From the NCBI RefSeq assembly GCF_009755725.1, contig NZ_CP046619.1:62001-126000 (forward strand): DNA of 64,000 nt. The letters run 5' to 3'. Position numbers and translations under genes: made by a program. The DNA comes from Diaminobutyricimonas sp. LJ205 (GTDB lineage Bacteria; Actinomycetota; Actinomycetes; Actinomycetales; Microbacteriaceae). How positions within the stretch are numbered: position 1 is the first letter of the stretch; each line of letters opens with the position of its first letter. The notes under the pieces were generated by a model, which saw nothing but the letters and a program-made list of their open reading frames with translations, ran no database searches and was not told the DNA's origin. Of this stretch, positions 37,015 through 45,009 are shown one piece after another.

Positions 37015-37407
37015 CTAACCAATAACGGCGGTGGCTTCGATTTCCACGAGCAGCGTGGGGAGCGCGAGTCCGGCCACCTTCACCATCGTCTGCGGAGGGC
37101 TCTGGACATCGCCCGTGACCTCTTTGATCGCACGCGCGATCGTGCCGGGCTCGCCAAGCTCCGTCGCGTAGACGGTGCGTCGCACGATGTCGTGCCACGT
37201 TGCACCGACCGCGTCCATGGCGATCTTGAGGTTGTTCATGCACGCGATCACCTGGGCTCGCAGGTCGCCTTCGCCGATGACGTTTCCGTCGGCGTCGAAC
37301 GCCACCTGTCCGGCGAAGTGAATGACTGTCTGCCCCGTTCCAATCGCAACGTGTGTGTAGGCGTCAAGAGCTTTGAGGCCGGCGGGGTTGATCAATATGC
37401 GACCCAT
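37015..37407 (-). CDS. Rid-family (YjgF/UK114) protein lacking the catalytic arginine
   Basis: 130 residues from ATG 37407 with GGAAGGAATC upstream. RidA fold marks: FAGQVAFDADGNV, CMNNLKIAMDAVGATWHDIV, VEIEATAVIG. The arginine that binds the imine carboxylate in RidA (Arg105) aligns with Gln106 in SPPQTMVKV, which places it among the Rid4-7-like groups without standard imine deaminase activity. Such variants occur in catabolic clusters, where they hydrolyse enamine or aminoacrylate-like intermediates or act otherwise. A promoter-like TACAAT occurs on the minus strand at 37511-37516. Confidence 0.85.
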   Translation of the reverse strand: MGRILINPAGLKALDAYTHVAIGTGQTVIHFAGQVAFDADGNVIGEGDLRAQVIACMNNLKIAMDAVGATWHDIVRRTVYATELGEPGTIARAIKEVTGDVQSPPQTMVKVAGLALPTLLVEIEATAVIG

Positions 37408-37711
37408 CGTGATTCCTTCCGTAGAGGCGCCGCCGCTGGCGACCCCGAGGGTTCGGATCCGGAAGGTCCGGTCGGCGTCGTTGCGTGCGTTGAATTCCAA
37501 CTGGCCAAGATTGTACACACTTTTGGTTGCACGGTATGACGCAGTGATAGTTCGATGGGGTGTCGATCGTGGGCCGGTGGCGCCGCCAGCGTTGCTCGGG
37601 AAGCGTCAGCCTGATGTGACCCCGGCGCACACATTCCGAGGCTGATGTGCCGTTATGGAACGGTTGTCTCGCTGCCCTCGAGCGGGAGCGGTTCTCGTCC
37701 CGGCGCTCCTG
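37408..37711. other. 304-bp intergenic region
   Basis: No convincing gene. It holds the presumed promoter of the leftward Rid-amidohydrolase-GGT unit (TACAAT on the minus strand at 37511-37516) and the end of the GntR transcript. TTGTACAC near 37510 resembles other island promoters only loosely. No terminator hairpin found by eye. Confidence 0.5.
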
Positions 37712-38428
37712 CTATTCCTCGAGGCTCGCGAGAATGAGGTCACCTGAACTAAGGACGTGTTCCATGATTGCCCGCCGGGCGCGAGCCGCGTCGCCGGCCT
37801 CGATCGCCTCGCGGATCGCGCGGTGCTGCTCGACATTGCGCCTCATCGAGCGAATGTCCCGACTCAGTTCATTCCAGGTCAGGTTGCGCGGAAGCTGGTG
37901 GTGAATCCAGGCGAGTGCCGACGCCAGCGTGTGGTTGCGCGCGGCCTGCAGGATGATCTCGTGAAACTCGTCGTTGGCCTGCGTCCATCGCTGTCGGCCG
38001 GCGTCGAGGCTCACATTGTCTTGGGCAACCTCGCGGACGGCGGCCTCGAAGAGTTCCTCCGCGGCGCGGAGGCGATCGATCTGCTCTTGGGTCGCGAACG
38101 TTGTGGCGAGTTCCACCGCGAGTCCCTCGAGTTCCGCACGCACGCGGTAGCCCTCTTGGACTTCTCGTGCGGACGGAACCCGGATGCGCGCGCCGCGATT
38201 TGGGATCATCTCGGCGATTCCTGTTGCGCTGAGGGATTGGATCGCCTCGCGCACGGGCGTGCGGCTCGTGCCGAACTCTTCGGCGATCTTGTTCTGTCGA
38301 AGCCATGTGCCGAGCGGCAACTCGCCCGAGGACACCCGCCGACTGAGTTCAGCTGCGATGCGGTCAGACAGGCCGACACCGTCGTCAGCTTGCCCGTCGT
38401 CGCGCGTTTTCGTCACCTGTGTGGACAC
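37712..38428 (-). CDS. GntR-family (FCD) regulator of the amide island
   Basis: 238 residues. Winged helix (about 20-85; QNKIAEEFGTSRTPVREAIQSL) and FCD domain with NDEFHEIILQAA and NVEQHRAIREAI. GTG start at 38428. Encoded between the leftward catabolic genes and the rightward exporter and MFS genes, so it likely controls both through the sites around 24917-24958 and 38501. Effector unknown. Confidence 0.88.
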   Translation of the reverse strand: MSTQVTKTRDDGQADDGVGLSDRIAAELSRRVSSGELPLGTWLRQNKIAEEFGTSRTPVREAIQSLSATGIAEMIPNRGARIRVPSAREVQEGYRVRAELEGLAVELATTFATQEQIDRLRAAEELFEAAVREVAQDNVSLDAGRQRWTQANDEFHEIILQAARNHTLASALAWIHHQLPRNLTWNELSRDIRSMRRNVEQHRAIREAIEAGDAARARRAIMEHVLSSGDLILASLEE

Positions 38429-38526
38429 TGCTCAATAATATCGACTTACCCACGACCTGGCTACATACCGTTGCTTTCTGCATCCGACTCGGGCTTAATA
38501 GGATACAATTTTCGTAACCGTCATTC

Positions 38527-39342
38527 GTGCCATCAGTAAGCGAGATGCCCATGCCCCAGCTCGACCTGCTCCAGATTGCCCTGCTTGTCGTGGCCGGCCT
38601 GGGTGCCGGCCTCATCAACACGGTGGTGGGATCCGGGTCTCTCATCTCGTTTCCTGCTCTGCTCGCGCTCGGATACCCGCCCGTGCTCGCGAACGTGACG
38701 AACAACGTGGGGGTCCTACCCGGCTCGATCAGCGGGGCGATCGGCTACCGTCACGAGATTCGCGGGGAGTGGAGATCGTTCATTCCGCTCGTCATCTTTG
38801 CCGGGATCGGCGGCGCAGCGGGCGCGCTCCTACTGCTCGTCCTGCCTGCAGAAGTCTTCAAGGGTGTCGTGCCCGCGCTCATCGCTCTCGCGTGCGTGCT
38901 CGTCATTCTCGGCCCGACCCTTAAGCGTCGGATCGCCGCACGGCAGGTTTTGAGGGGCGCCGAGGGCGGCTACCGAGGGCGACAGCGCGAGCTCGGGCCC
39001 GGGGTCCTCACCGCCACCCTGCTGACGGGAACTTACGGCGGCTATTTCGGTGCCGCGCAGGGCGTCATCCTTCTTTCCATTCTTTCAATCGCGCTGAAAG
39101 GCTCCATCCAGCGAGCAAATGCCGTGAAGAACATGCTGGCGGCGGCAGCCAACTTCGCGGCCGGCGCCGTCTTCGTCGTCATGACGCCGATCGACTGGTG
39201 GGCAGCGGCGATCATCGCCGTCGGTGCGGTGATCGGCGGTCAGCTCGGCGCGAAACTCGGCCGTCGGATCCCCGAGCTCGCACTCCGCATCACCATCGTC
39301 GTGGTCGGCTCACTCGCGATCTTCGTGCTCCTGGCCAACTGA
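38527..39342 (+). CDS. TSUP/TauE-SafE family membrane transporter
   Basis: Up to 271 residues, eight membrane spans. LGAGLINTVVGSGSLISFPALLALGYPPVLANVTN, given here only as its ends, is the hallmark TSUP N-repeat, and a second related block occurs as TGTYGGYFGAAQGV. The family exports or imports sulfite, sulfonates, sulfoacetate or small organic acids. Start uncertain: GTG 38527, ATG 38545 and ATG 38551 are all possible and none has a strong ribosome site. A GGATACAAT motif lies 25 bases upstream of 38527. Confidence 0.87.
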   Translation: MPSVSEMPMPQLDLLQIALLVVAGLGAGLINTVVGSGSLISFPALLALGYPPVLANVTNNVGVLPGSISGAIGYRHEIRGEWRSFIPLVIFAGIGGAAGALLLLVLPAEVFKGVVPALIALACVLVILGPTLKRRIAARQVLRGAEGGYRGRQRELGPGVLTATLLTGTYGGYFGAAQGVILLSILSIALKGSIQRANAVKNMLAAAANFAAGAVFVVMTPIDWWAAAIIAVGAVIGGQLGAKLGRRIPELALRITIVVVGSLAIFVLLAN

Positions 39343-39352
39343 GGACGCGCCC

Positions 39353-40474
39353 GTGGCGAGCCCACCGAGCAAGTTGCAGCGGACCGCACTCTACGCGGGG
39401 GGATTTCTCGGTCCCTTCGGCGGGATGATGACCGCGACAATCCTGCCCGAACTCGGTGAGTCCTACGGCATCGAACCCGACCAGGCCGCCGCGTCGATCA
39501 TGTTCTACCTGTTGCCATTCGCGACGACGATGCTCATTTCGAGCTCGTTGGGTGCGCGATGGGGGGTGAGACGCATGATCCTGATCGCATACGCCACTAT
39601 CTGTCCCGCAGCCATCCTTTGCGCAATGGCACCGACTTGGCCGGTCTTCCTCCTCGGCTATACCGTGTTGGGCGTCAGCAACGCATTCACAACGCCGCTC
39701 ATCCTGTCGCTATTCAGTAGCTTCACGAGTCCGGACCGACTCGGTCGAACGCTGGGGCTGTACGGTGCCGTCAACGCCGTCGGGCAGCTCTCCGCACCGC
39801 TTCTTAGCGGCGTGCTTGCCGAGTTCTCATGGCGTTACACATTCGTTTGCGTCGCGGGGTTCGCGGTGGTCCTCTGTGTGATTGGGGTTCCCCGGATCCT
39901 TGAGCAGCGCAAAGAGCGTGCGCGCGTCCGGTTCTCCTGGGCGCTGGTGTGGCTCTGTGTCACGAACCTCTCCGTCGGCGCGTGCGTTACAGGACTCGGG
40001 TTCCTCGTTGCGCTACTGGCGTTCGAGCGTTTCGAGTCGAGTTCGGCTGAGCGCGGCATCATTCTGATGGTGGGTGGCGTCGCAGCACTTGTCCTTGCGC
40101 CCGCGACCGGTGCCATCGTGGACCGCTGGGGCTCTCACCGCGTGCTCGTTGCGAGTCTCTTCATCAGCGCTTTGTCGGTCGCCCTGATGCCCTGGGCACC
40201 GAACGCGCCGATACTCGGGGCGCTGTGGGGGTGTGCAACAGCCGCAGGTCTCGCCGCGTGGCTCGGCGTGAATAAATACGTACTCGGGAGTCCGTCGTCA
40301 CGCGATGCCCTGTCATCGGTTCAGTCGTTCCGGTTCTTCGGCGCCGGCCTTGCTCCGATGGTGTTCCTGCCGATCTATGTTTCAGAGTCGGGATGGGGCT
40401 TCCTCGTGCCCGCGCTTCTCATACTCGCGACGTTGGCGGTCAACGCCGTGTTCCGGCCGACGAGCACGTCGTAG
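39353..40474 (+). CDS. MFS transporter (12-span, drug/metabolite type)
   Basis: 373 residues, compact 11-12-span MFS. LGARWGVRRMILIAYA is the loop-2 motif region (G-x-x-x-D-x-x-G-R variant), and LFSSFTSPDRLGRTLGLYGAVNAVGQLSAPLLSGVLAEFSWR, given only in outline, is typical of the helix 4-5 motif C of efflux porters. GTG start with GAGGA upstream, 10 bases after the TSUP gene: same operon. Efflux of an end product or toxic intermediate is plausible. Confidence 0.85.
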   Translation: MASPPSKLQRTALYAGGFLGPFGGMMTATILPELGESYGIEPDQAAASIMFYLLPFATTMLISSSLGARWGVRRMILIAYATICPAAILCAMAPTWPVFLLGYTVLGVSNAFTTPLILSLFSSFTSPDRLGRTLGLYGAVNAVGQLSAPLLSGVLAEFSWRYTFVCVAGFAVVLCVIGVPRILEQRKERARVRFSWALVWLCVTNLSVGACVTGLGFLVALLAFERFESSSAERGIILMVGGVAALVLAPATGAIVDRWGSHRVLVASLFISALSVALMPWAPNAPILGALWGCATAAGLAAWLGVNKYVLGSPSSRDALSSVQSFRFFGAGLAPMVFLPIYVSESGWGFLVPALLILATLAVNAVFRPTSTS

Positions 40475-40608
40475 CGGTCAACTGCTCGTGAACAGGCAGC
40501 GGTTCGCACCGGCGAAACCGCATGATTTCGGACCACGTTTGACGCCCAGCTTGTGGCATGCCTACAGCGAAACCATGAAAGCGCTGCCGTATACGTACCC
40601 TGAACCCC

Positions 40609-41157
40609 GTGAATCTGCTCTGGCGCACCATCCTGCATTCCTGGCTTTCTGCCCGCCGACCGAAGGTTGGGCCGTTCGACGTCGTGAGCACCCCGTTCCG
40701 CGTGCTGCCCACCGACCTCGACATCTATCGGCACATGAACAACGGCCGCTACCTGTCGATCGCTGACATCGGCCGGTTCGACCTGCTGCGGCGGAACGGG
40801 CTGTACGCCACGATGACCAGGCTCGGCTGGTATCCGGTGGTGGCCAGTTCGACGATCAGCTACCGCCGCTCGCTCATGCCGTGGCAACGGTTCGTCGTCG
40901 AGAGCCGGTTCCTCGGCTACGACGAGCGCGCCGTGTACCTCGAACAGCGCTTCGTGGTCAAGGGCGAGGTGTACGCCCGCATGTACATCCGCGGCCGGTT
41001 CCTCAAGCGCACCGGCGGGCACGTCTCGATGGACGATCTCATCGCCACCATCGGCGTCGCACCCCACGAGGTCGAGGTGCCGGAATGGCTGCTGCAATGG
41101 GGCACGGATGTCGCGCTGCCCAGCACCCGGATCCCGACGCCGAGCCACTGGGAGTGA
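40609..41157 (+). CDS. Hotdog-fold acyl-CoA thioesterase (4HBT_2)
   Basis: 182 residues. LDIYRHMNNGRYLSIADIGRFDLL is the 4HBT_2/THEM6-like signature, given in outline (DIYRHMNNGRY), and the strand FVVESRFLGYDERAVYLEQRF follows. Predicted to hydrolyse acyl-CoA thioesters in the cytosol. GTG start without a clear ribosome site; a loose TTGACG-18-TACAGC promoter lies at 40539-40568, suggesting a short or nearly leaderless transcript. Confidence 0.83.
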   Translation: MNLLWRTILHSWLSARRPKVGPFDVVSTPFRVLPTDLDIYRHMNNGRYLSIADIGRFDLLRRNGLYATMTRLGWYPVVASSTISYRRSLMPWQRFVVESRFLGYDERAVYLEQRFVVKGEVYARMYIRGRFLKRTGGHVSMDDLIATIGVAPHEVEVPEWLLQWGTDVALPSTRIPTPSHWE

Positions 41158-41170
41158 GCGGTGGGAGGGG

Positions 41171-41596
41171 CTACGCCGTGAAGCCGTTCGCCAGGCCGTA
41201 GGCGCGCGACACCAGCTCGCGCAGCACGGACTCGTCCACGTCCTCGAGCTTCTTCACGTAGACGCAGCCCTTGCCCGTGGTGTGTTTGCCCAGCTTCTCG
41301 AGCAAGGGCAGCAGCTCCTCGTGATCGAGCAGCCCATAGAACGTGATCGCGGCCTTGCGAGGCGCGAAGCCGACCTTCGGCCAGTCTCCCTCGCGCCCGC
41401 TGGCGTACTTGTAGTGCTGTGAGCCGTAGCCGATCATGGTCGGGCCCCACATGGTCGGAGCATCGCCGGTGGCGTCACTCATCAACGCCAGCACGCGCTC
41501 GCCCTGCTCGCGCCGCTTGTCCTCGGGAATCGTCTGAATGAACTCGGCGGGTGCGACCTCAGTCGGCACGGTCTTCGGTTCGTCTGCCATGGTCAC
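41171..41596 (-). CDS. DUF1801 family protein
   Basis: 141 residues. PAEFIQTIPEDKRREQGERVLALM, MWGPTMIGYGSQHYKY and CVYVKKLEDVDESVLRELV are DUF1801 (YdhG-like) features; the fold resembles the frataxin/CyaY-like YdhG group and its function is unknown. GTG 41596 overlaps the TGA of the SRPBCC gene upstream (GTGA), indicating coupling; ATG 41590 is an alternative start. Confidence 0.82.
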   Translation of the reverse strand: MTMADEPKTVPTEVAPAEFIQTIPEDKRREQGERVLALMSDATGDAPTMWGPTMIGYGSQHYKYASGREGDWPKVGFAPRKAAITFYGLLDHEELLPLLEKLGKHTTGKGCVYVKKLEDVDESVLRELVSRAYGLANGFTA

Positions 41597-42090
41597 ATCT
41601 TCTCGTAGTACCCAACGAGCGCCGGGTAGTAGTCGTCCCAGATCGGCATCTCATCGCCGAGCCAGACCGCCGCCAGCCGGTCGAGGTAGTAGTCCCAGCC
41701 CGGGCCGATCTCGGCAAGCGCATCGCTCGGATGCAGGTAGTGCTGCAGGGTCAGTGTGGTGTTGCCATCCTGCTCGATCAGGGTGACCGCGAGCCGCCAG
41801 GTTCCGCCGCCGGCGGCGCCGAGCTCGAGGACCATATAGCGGGGCGGGTCGCAGCCTAGGATGGTAACCATCTCCGGGTCGTCGCCCTCCTCGGTCATCA
41901 CGAAGGCGATGGTCTTGCCGACCCCCGCCCTGCCGGTCCAGGTTCCGATCCACTTCCCCAGCAGCGTGGACTCGGTCAGCAACGGCCACACCTCGAAGGC
42001 CTTGGCATCAAACGCCCGGCTCAGAGTCAGCGCGAGGCCCTGGCTGTCTTTCGCCAGGAAGCCGGATCCGCGGCGGTCAGTGGAAACCAT
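41593..42090 (-). CDS. SRPBCC/AHSA1-type protein
   Basis: 165 residues from ATG 42090, which has GGGAG upstream. Bet v1-like SRPBCC domain: LSRAFDAKAFEVWPLLTES, GVGKTIAFVMTEEGDDPEMVTILGCDPPRY (outline), GGTWRLAVTLIEQDGNTTLTLQHYL. AHSA1 proteins bind hydrophobic ligands or act in stress responses; no specific role can be read. Its start overlaps the end of a gene remnant upstream by 14 bases. Confidence 0.82.
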   Translation of the reverse strand: MVSTDRRGSGFLAKDSQGLALTLSRAFDAKAFEVWPLLTESTLLGKWIGTWTGRAGVGKTIAFVMTEEGDDPEMVTILGCDPPRYMVLELGAAGGGTWRLAVTLIEQDGNTTLTLQHYLHPSDALAEIGPGWDYYLDRLAAVWLGDEMPIWDDYYPALVGYYEKM

Positions 42091-42199
42091 GGTCGAACAC
42101 TCCCTGGGGGTCGTACTGGGCACGGATGTCCGCCAGCCGGTTCACCGAGGGCAGCAGAACGGGTGCAATTCGGGTTTGCAAATCTGCAATATCGGGCAT
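42077..42199 (-). pseudogene. 3' remnant of a FAD-linked oxidase (BBE domain) or 40-residue ORF
   Basis: From ATG 42199 this frame reads 40 residues, containing LPSVNRLADIRAQYDPQGVF, which matches the C-terminal BBE-type ending (RL..IK.RYDP.N.F) of berberine-bridge/FAD_binding_4 oxidases. The rest of the oxidase is absent: upstream lies the flavoprotein gene at 42244. Its local AT-richness and position just before the SRPBCC start suggest a deletion scar; a real small gene cannot be excluded. Confidence 0.45.
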
Positions 42200-42243
42200 A
42201 TTCGCCACAGTAGCGACGAGCGGCCCCCCACGATAGGGGGCAA

Positions 42244-43809
42244 TCAACCGATCGAAGACTCCAGCACCGCCATCGCCGCATTGTGCCCGGCGATGCCGCT
42301 GACTGCGCCGCCGCGTCGGGCGCCGGATCCGCAGAGCAGCACGCGTTCGTGCTCGGTCGCGACCCCCCAGCGCTCGGCCGGGGTGCCGAGGTTGTCGTCG
42401 TCTTCGGCGAAGGGCCAGGCCAACGGGCCGTGGAAGATGTTGCCGCCCGGCAGGCCGAGGGTCGCCTCGAGGTCCCGCGTCGTCTTCGTCTCGATGCACG
42501 GATTGCCCGCGGCATCCGTCATCAACAGCGGTTCGATCGGCTCGGCGAGCACCGAGTTCAGCGAGCGGAGTGCGGCGGCTTGCCAGTCATCGCGGCTGGC
42601 GTCGATTCGGTCGGGCGCGTGCAGTCCGAACAGGGTCAGCGTCTGAGCCCCGGTCGCGCGCAGCTCGGGAGACAGGATGGTCGGGTCGGTGAGGGTGTGG
42701 CAGTAGATCTCCGCGGGCAGCAGCTCCGGCATCCGCCCTGCCGCCGCCGCATCGTAGGCGTCCTGCAGTTGCTGCCAGCCCTCGTTGATGTGGAAGGTGC
42801 CGCCGAACGCGGCGACCGGGTCGACGTCGCCGTGCAGCCGAGGCAGTCGGGACAGCAGCAGATTCACCTTGACCTGGGCGCCTTCGGGTTTGGGGCTCGA
42901 CAGGCTCGACCCGAGGGATGCGGTCGAGCCGCCATCGAGCAACCCGTCCAGCGTCCACGGTGAGACGTTGGCCAGCACCGTCGTGGCCCCCAGACGCTGC
43001 TCGGTGCCGCCGACCACGTAGGTGACCTCGCCGTCCGGCGTGATGCCGGTCACTTCCGCGCCGGTGGCGAAGGATGCCCCGGCCAGCCGCGCTGCCCGGG
43101 CCAGCTCACCCGTGACCGCGCCCATGCCGCCAACGGGCACGTCCCAGTCCCCGGTTCCTCCGCCGATGACGTGGTACAGGAAGCAGTGGTTCGCCGCGAG
43201 GGTCGGATCGATCGTTGGCGCGAAGGTGCCGATCAGCGCGTCGGTGAGCACCACTCCGCGCACCAGGTCGCTCGTGAACGAGGACTCGATGGCCTGTCCG
43301 ACGGGACGCTCGATGAACTGCTGCCAGACGCGTTCGTCTCCGACGGCGGTGCGGGCCTCGCTGCGGGTGAGCAGCGGGTCGAGCACGGTCGGGAACAGGG
43401 TCTGGCCGAGCCGGGAGGTTGCCGCGTAGAAGTCTCGCCAGGCCGCGGCATCCTCGAATGCGCCGATCGAGGCGAAGCTCGCGGTGGTCGCCGCCGGGTC
43501 TCCGTTGTCGATCAGCAGTCCGCCGTCGCCTCCGAGTACCGGCGTGTACGACGAGTAGCGACGTCGCTTCAGGTGGATGTCGAGGCCGAGGTCCTGCACG
43601 ATGCGCTGGGGCAGCAGGCTGACCAGATACGAGTAGCGGGACAGTCGCGCGTCGACGCCGTCGAATGCCTGGGCGGACACGGCGGCCCCGCCGAGCGTGT
43701 CGAGCTTCTCGAGCACGATCACACGCTTGCCGGCAGAGGCGAGGTAGGCGGCGGCGGTCAGGCCGTTGTGGCCGCCGCCGACGATGGCGACGTCATAGAG
43801 ATCGGACAT
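42244..43809 (-). CDS. Phytoene-desaturase-like/PYROXD2-type FAD oxidoreductase
   Basis: 521 residues. N-terminal GGGHNGLTAAAYLASAGKRVIVLEK binds FAD (VAIVGGGHNGL in short), GGAAVSAQAFDG follows, and the C-terminal LCGSGARRGGAVSGIAGHNAAM closes the FAD site. Resembles the human PYROXD2/bacterial NAD(P)/FAD oxidoreductase group more than carotenoid CrtI: no crt genes surround it. The substrate is unknown. Stops 44 bases before the remnant's ATG. Confidence 0.83.
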   Translation of the reverse strand: MSDLYDVAIVGGGHNGLTAAAYLASAGKRVIVLEKLDTLGGAAVSAQAFDGVDARLSRYSYLVSLLPQRIVQDLGLDIHLKRRRYSSYTPVLGGDGGLLIDNGDPAATTASFASIGAFEDAAAWRDFYAATSRLGQTLFPTVLDPLLTRSEARTAVGDERVWQQFIERPVGQAIESSFTSDLVRGVVLTDALIGTFAPTIDPTLAANHCFLYHVIGGGTGDWDVPVGGMGAVTGELARAARLAGASFATGAEVTGITPDGEVTYVVGGTEQRLGATTVLANVSPWTLDGLLDGGSTASLGSSLSSPKPEGAQVKVNLLLSRLPRLHGDVDPVAAFGGTFHINEGWQQLQDAYDAAAAGRMPELLPAEIYCHTLTDPTILSPELRATGAQTLTLFGLHAPDRIDASRDDWQAAALRSLNSVLAEPIEPLLMTDAAGNPCIETKTTRDLEATLGLPGGNIFHGPLAWPFAEDDDNLGTPAERWGVATEHERVLLCGSGARRGGAVSGIAGHNAAMAVLESSIG

Positions 43810-43818
43810 GCCCCGAGC

Positions 43819-44316
43819 CTAGGAGGCGGCGCGCTCGTCCAGTTGGCAGGCCTCCGGGTTGATTGCGTCAAGCACCTTCACTGAGGCGCTCAGTAGTGCG
43901 GTCTTCTCGTCGTCGCTGACGACGTCGAAGAAGAGCTCGCGAATCGCCGTTACGTGTTCCCGCATGGCGCCGAGGATCGCGCGGCGCCCGTCGTTGGTCA
44001 GGCCGATCCAGGTGCCGCGCAGATCGTCGTCGCACTCGGTGCGCTCGACCAGCCCGCGGGAGGCCATCCGGGTGACCTGGTGCGAGAGCCGGCTCTTCTC
44101 CCAGCCGATCAGTTCGCCGAGTTCGCGGGCGCGCAGGCGCTTGTCACGGGCTTCGAACAGGGTGAGCAGTACCTCGTAGTCCGGGCCGGAGATACCGGCG
44201 TCCTTCTGCAGCTGATTCTCGAGGGCGCGGTCGAGTTGGCGGCGCATCGCGTAGAAGGTGCGCCAGACCTCCCAATCGCCATCACTGATTTCGGAAACTG
44301 CGGACATGCTGAACAT
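43819..44316 (-). CDS. MarR-family regulator
   Basis: 165 residues from ATG 44316. Winged helix with RARELGELIGWEKSRLSHQVTRMASRGLVER and the wing ECDDDLRGTWIGLT (both quoted in outline as IGWEKSRLSHQV and DLRGTWIGLT). Divergent from the FMN reductase gene with a palindrome between them, the arrangement of redox or phenolic-compound sensors. An upstream ATG 44340 is possible but would place the operator inside the coding region. Confidence 0.88.
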   Translation of the reverse strand: MFSMSAVSEISDGDWEVWRTFYAMRRQLDRALENQLQKDAGISGPDYEVLLTLFEARDKRLRARELGELIGWEKSRLSHQVTRMASRGLVERTECDDDLRGTWIGLTNDGRRAILGAMREHVTAIRELFFDVVSDDEKTALLSASVKVLDAINPEACQLDERAAS

Positions 44317-44320
44317 TCTA

Positions 44321-44332
44321 TCAACTAGTTGA
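44321..44332. promoter_or_regulatory. Palindromic MarR operator TCAACTAGTTGA
   Basis: Perfect 12-bp palindrome between the MarR gene and the FMN reductase. A related repeat, TTGACACGTCA (44330-44340) and TTGACACATCA (44357-44367), runs twice in the same direction, and the second TTGACA may be the -35 of the reductase promoter. Binding here could shut both genes. Confidence 0.65.
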
Positions 44333-44405
44333 CACGTCATCTAGTAGTACTTATTGTTGACACATCACCTTCGTGATACATGAACTTTCAAGAAAGGGAC
44401 ATTCA

Positions 44406-44951
44406 TTGTCTAACCTCAACATCGGCATCATCCTCGGCAGCACCCGCGAAGGTCGCATGGGCGACCAGGTGGGCGCGTGGGTTCTCGCTAACGCCAAGGC
44501 TGAAGGTGCTTCCTTCGAGCTCGTCGACCTCGCCGACTACCCGGCCCTGGGCGCCGAGTACCAGGCCAAGATCGACAGCTTCGACGGCTTCCTCTTCATC
44601 ACCCCCGAGTACAACCACTCGATCCCGGGCACCTTCAAGAACTCGCTCGACTTCATCGCGCCGACCGCGTACAACAACAAGCCTGCCGGCATCATCAGCT
44701 ACGGCTCGGCCGGTGGCACCCGCGCTGCCGAGCACCTGCGCGGCATCCTCGGCGAGCTGCAGGTCGCCGACGTGCGCACCCACGTCATGTTCTCGATCTT
44801 CACCGACTTCGAGGGCGTCTTCACCGGCGACGCGAAGTTCACCCCCGCCGAGATCAAGGCCAGCGAGCTGCAGGGTCAGATCGACCAGCTCCTCCCGTGG
44901 GCTGCCGCGCTCCGCACTGTCCGCGAGGACGCCGAGCGGGCCGCTGCGTAA
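44406..44951 (+). CDS. NADPH-dependent FMN reductase/quinone reductase
   Basis: 181 residues from TTG 44406, supported by AAAGGGACATTCA just before it. Flavodoxin-like fold: LGSTREGRMGDQVG binds FMN phosphate, FITPEYNHSIPGTFKNSLDF and SYGSAGGTRAAEHLR complete the site. Related to azoreductase/quinone reductases that detoxify electrophiles. The divergent MarR gene suggests induction by quinones or similar stress. Confidence 0.9.
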   Translation: MSNLNIGIILGSTREGRMGDQVGAWVLANAKAEGASFELVDLADYPALGAEYQAKIDSFDGFLFITPEYNHSIPGTFKNSLDFIAPTAYNNKPAGIISYGSAGGTRAAEHLRGILGELQVADVRTHVMFSIFTDFEGVFTGDAKFTPAEIKASELQGQIDQLLPWAAALRTVREDAERAAA

Positions 44952-44974
44952 GTAGCAATAACAACCCGTTCGTC

Positions 44975-45005
44975 CGGTGCCCCGCGGCCTAGCCGTGGGG
45001 CACCG
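44975..45005. terminator. Intrinsic terminator of the FMN reductase gene
   Basis: CGGTGCCCC (44975-44983) and GGGGCACCG (44997-45005) form a 9-bp GC-rich stem just after the reductase stop. It also lies at the end of the convergent LysR gene, so it may serve both. Confidence 0.65.
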
Positions 45006-45009
45006 TGCG

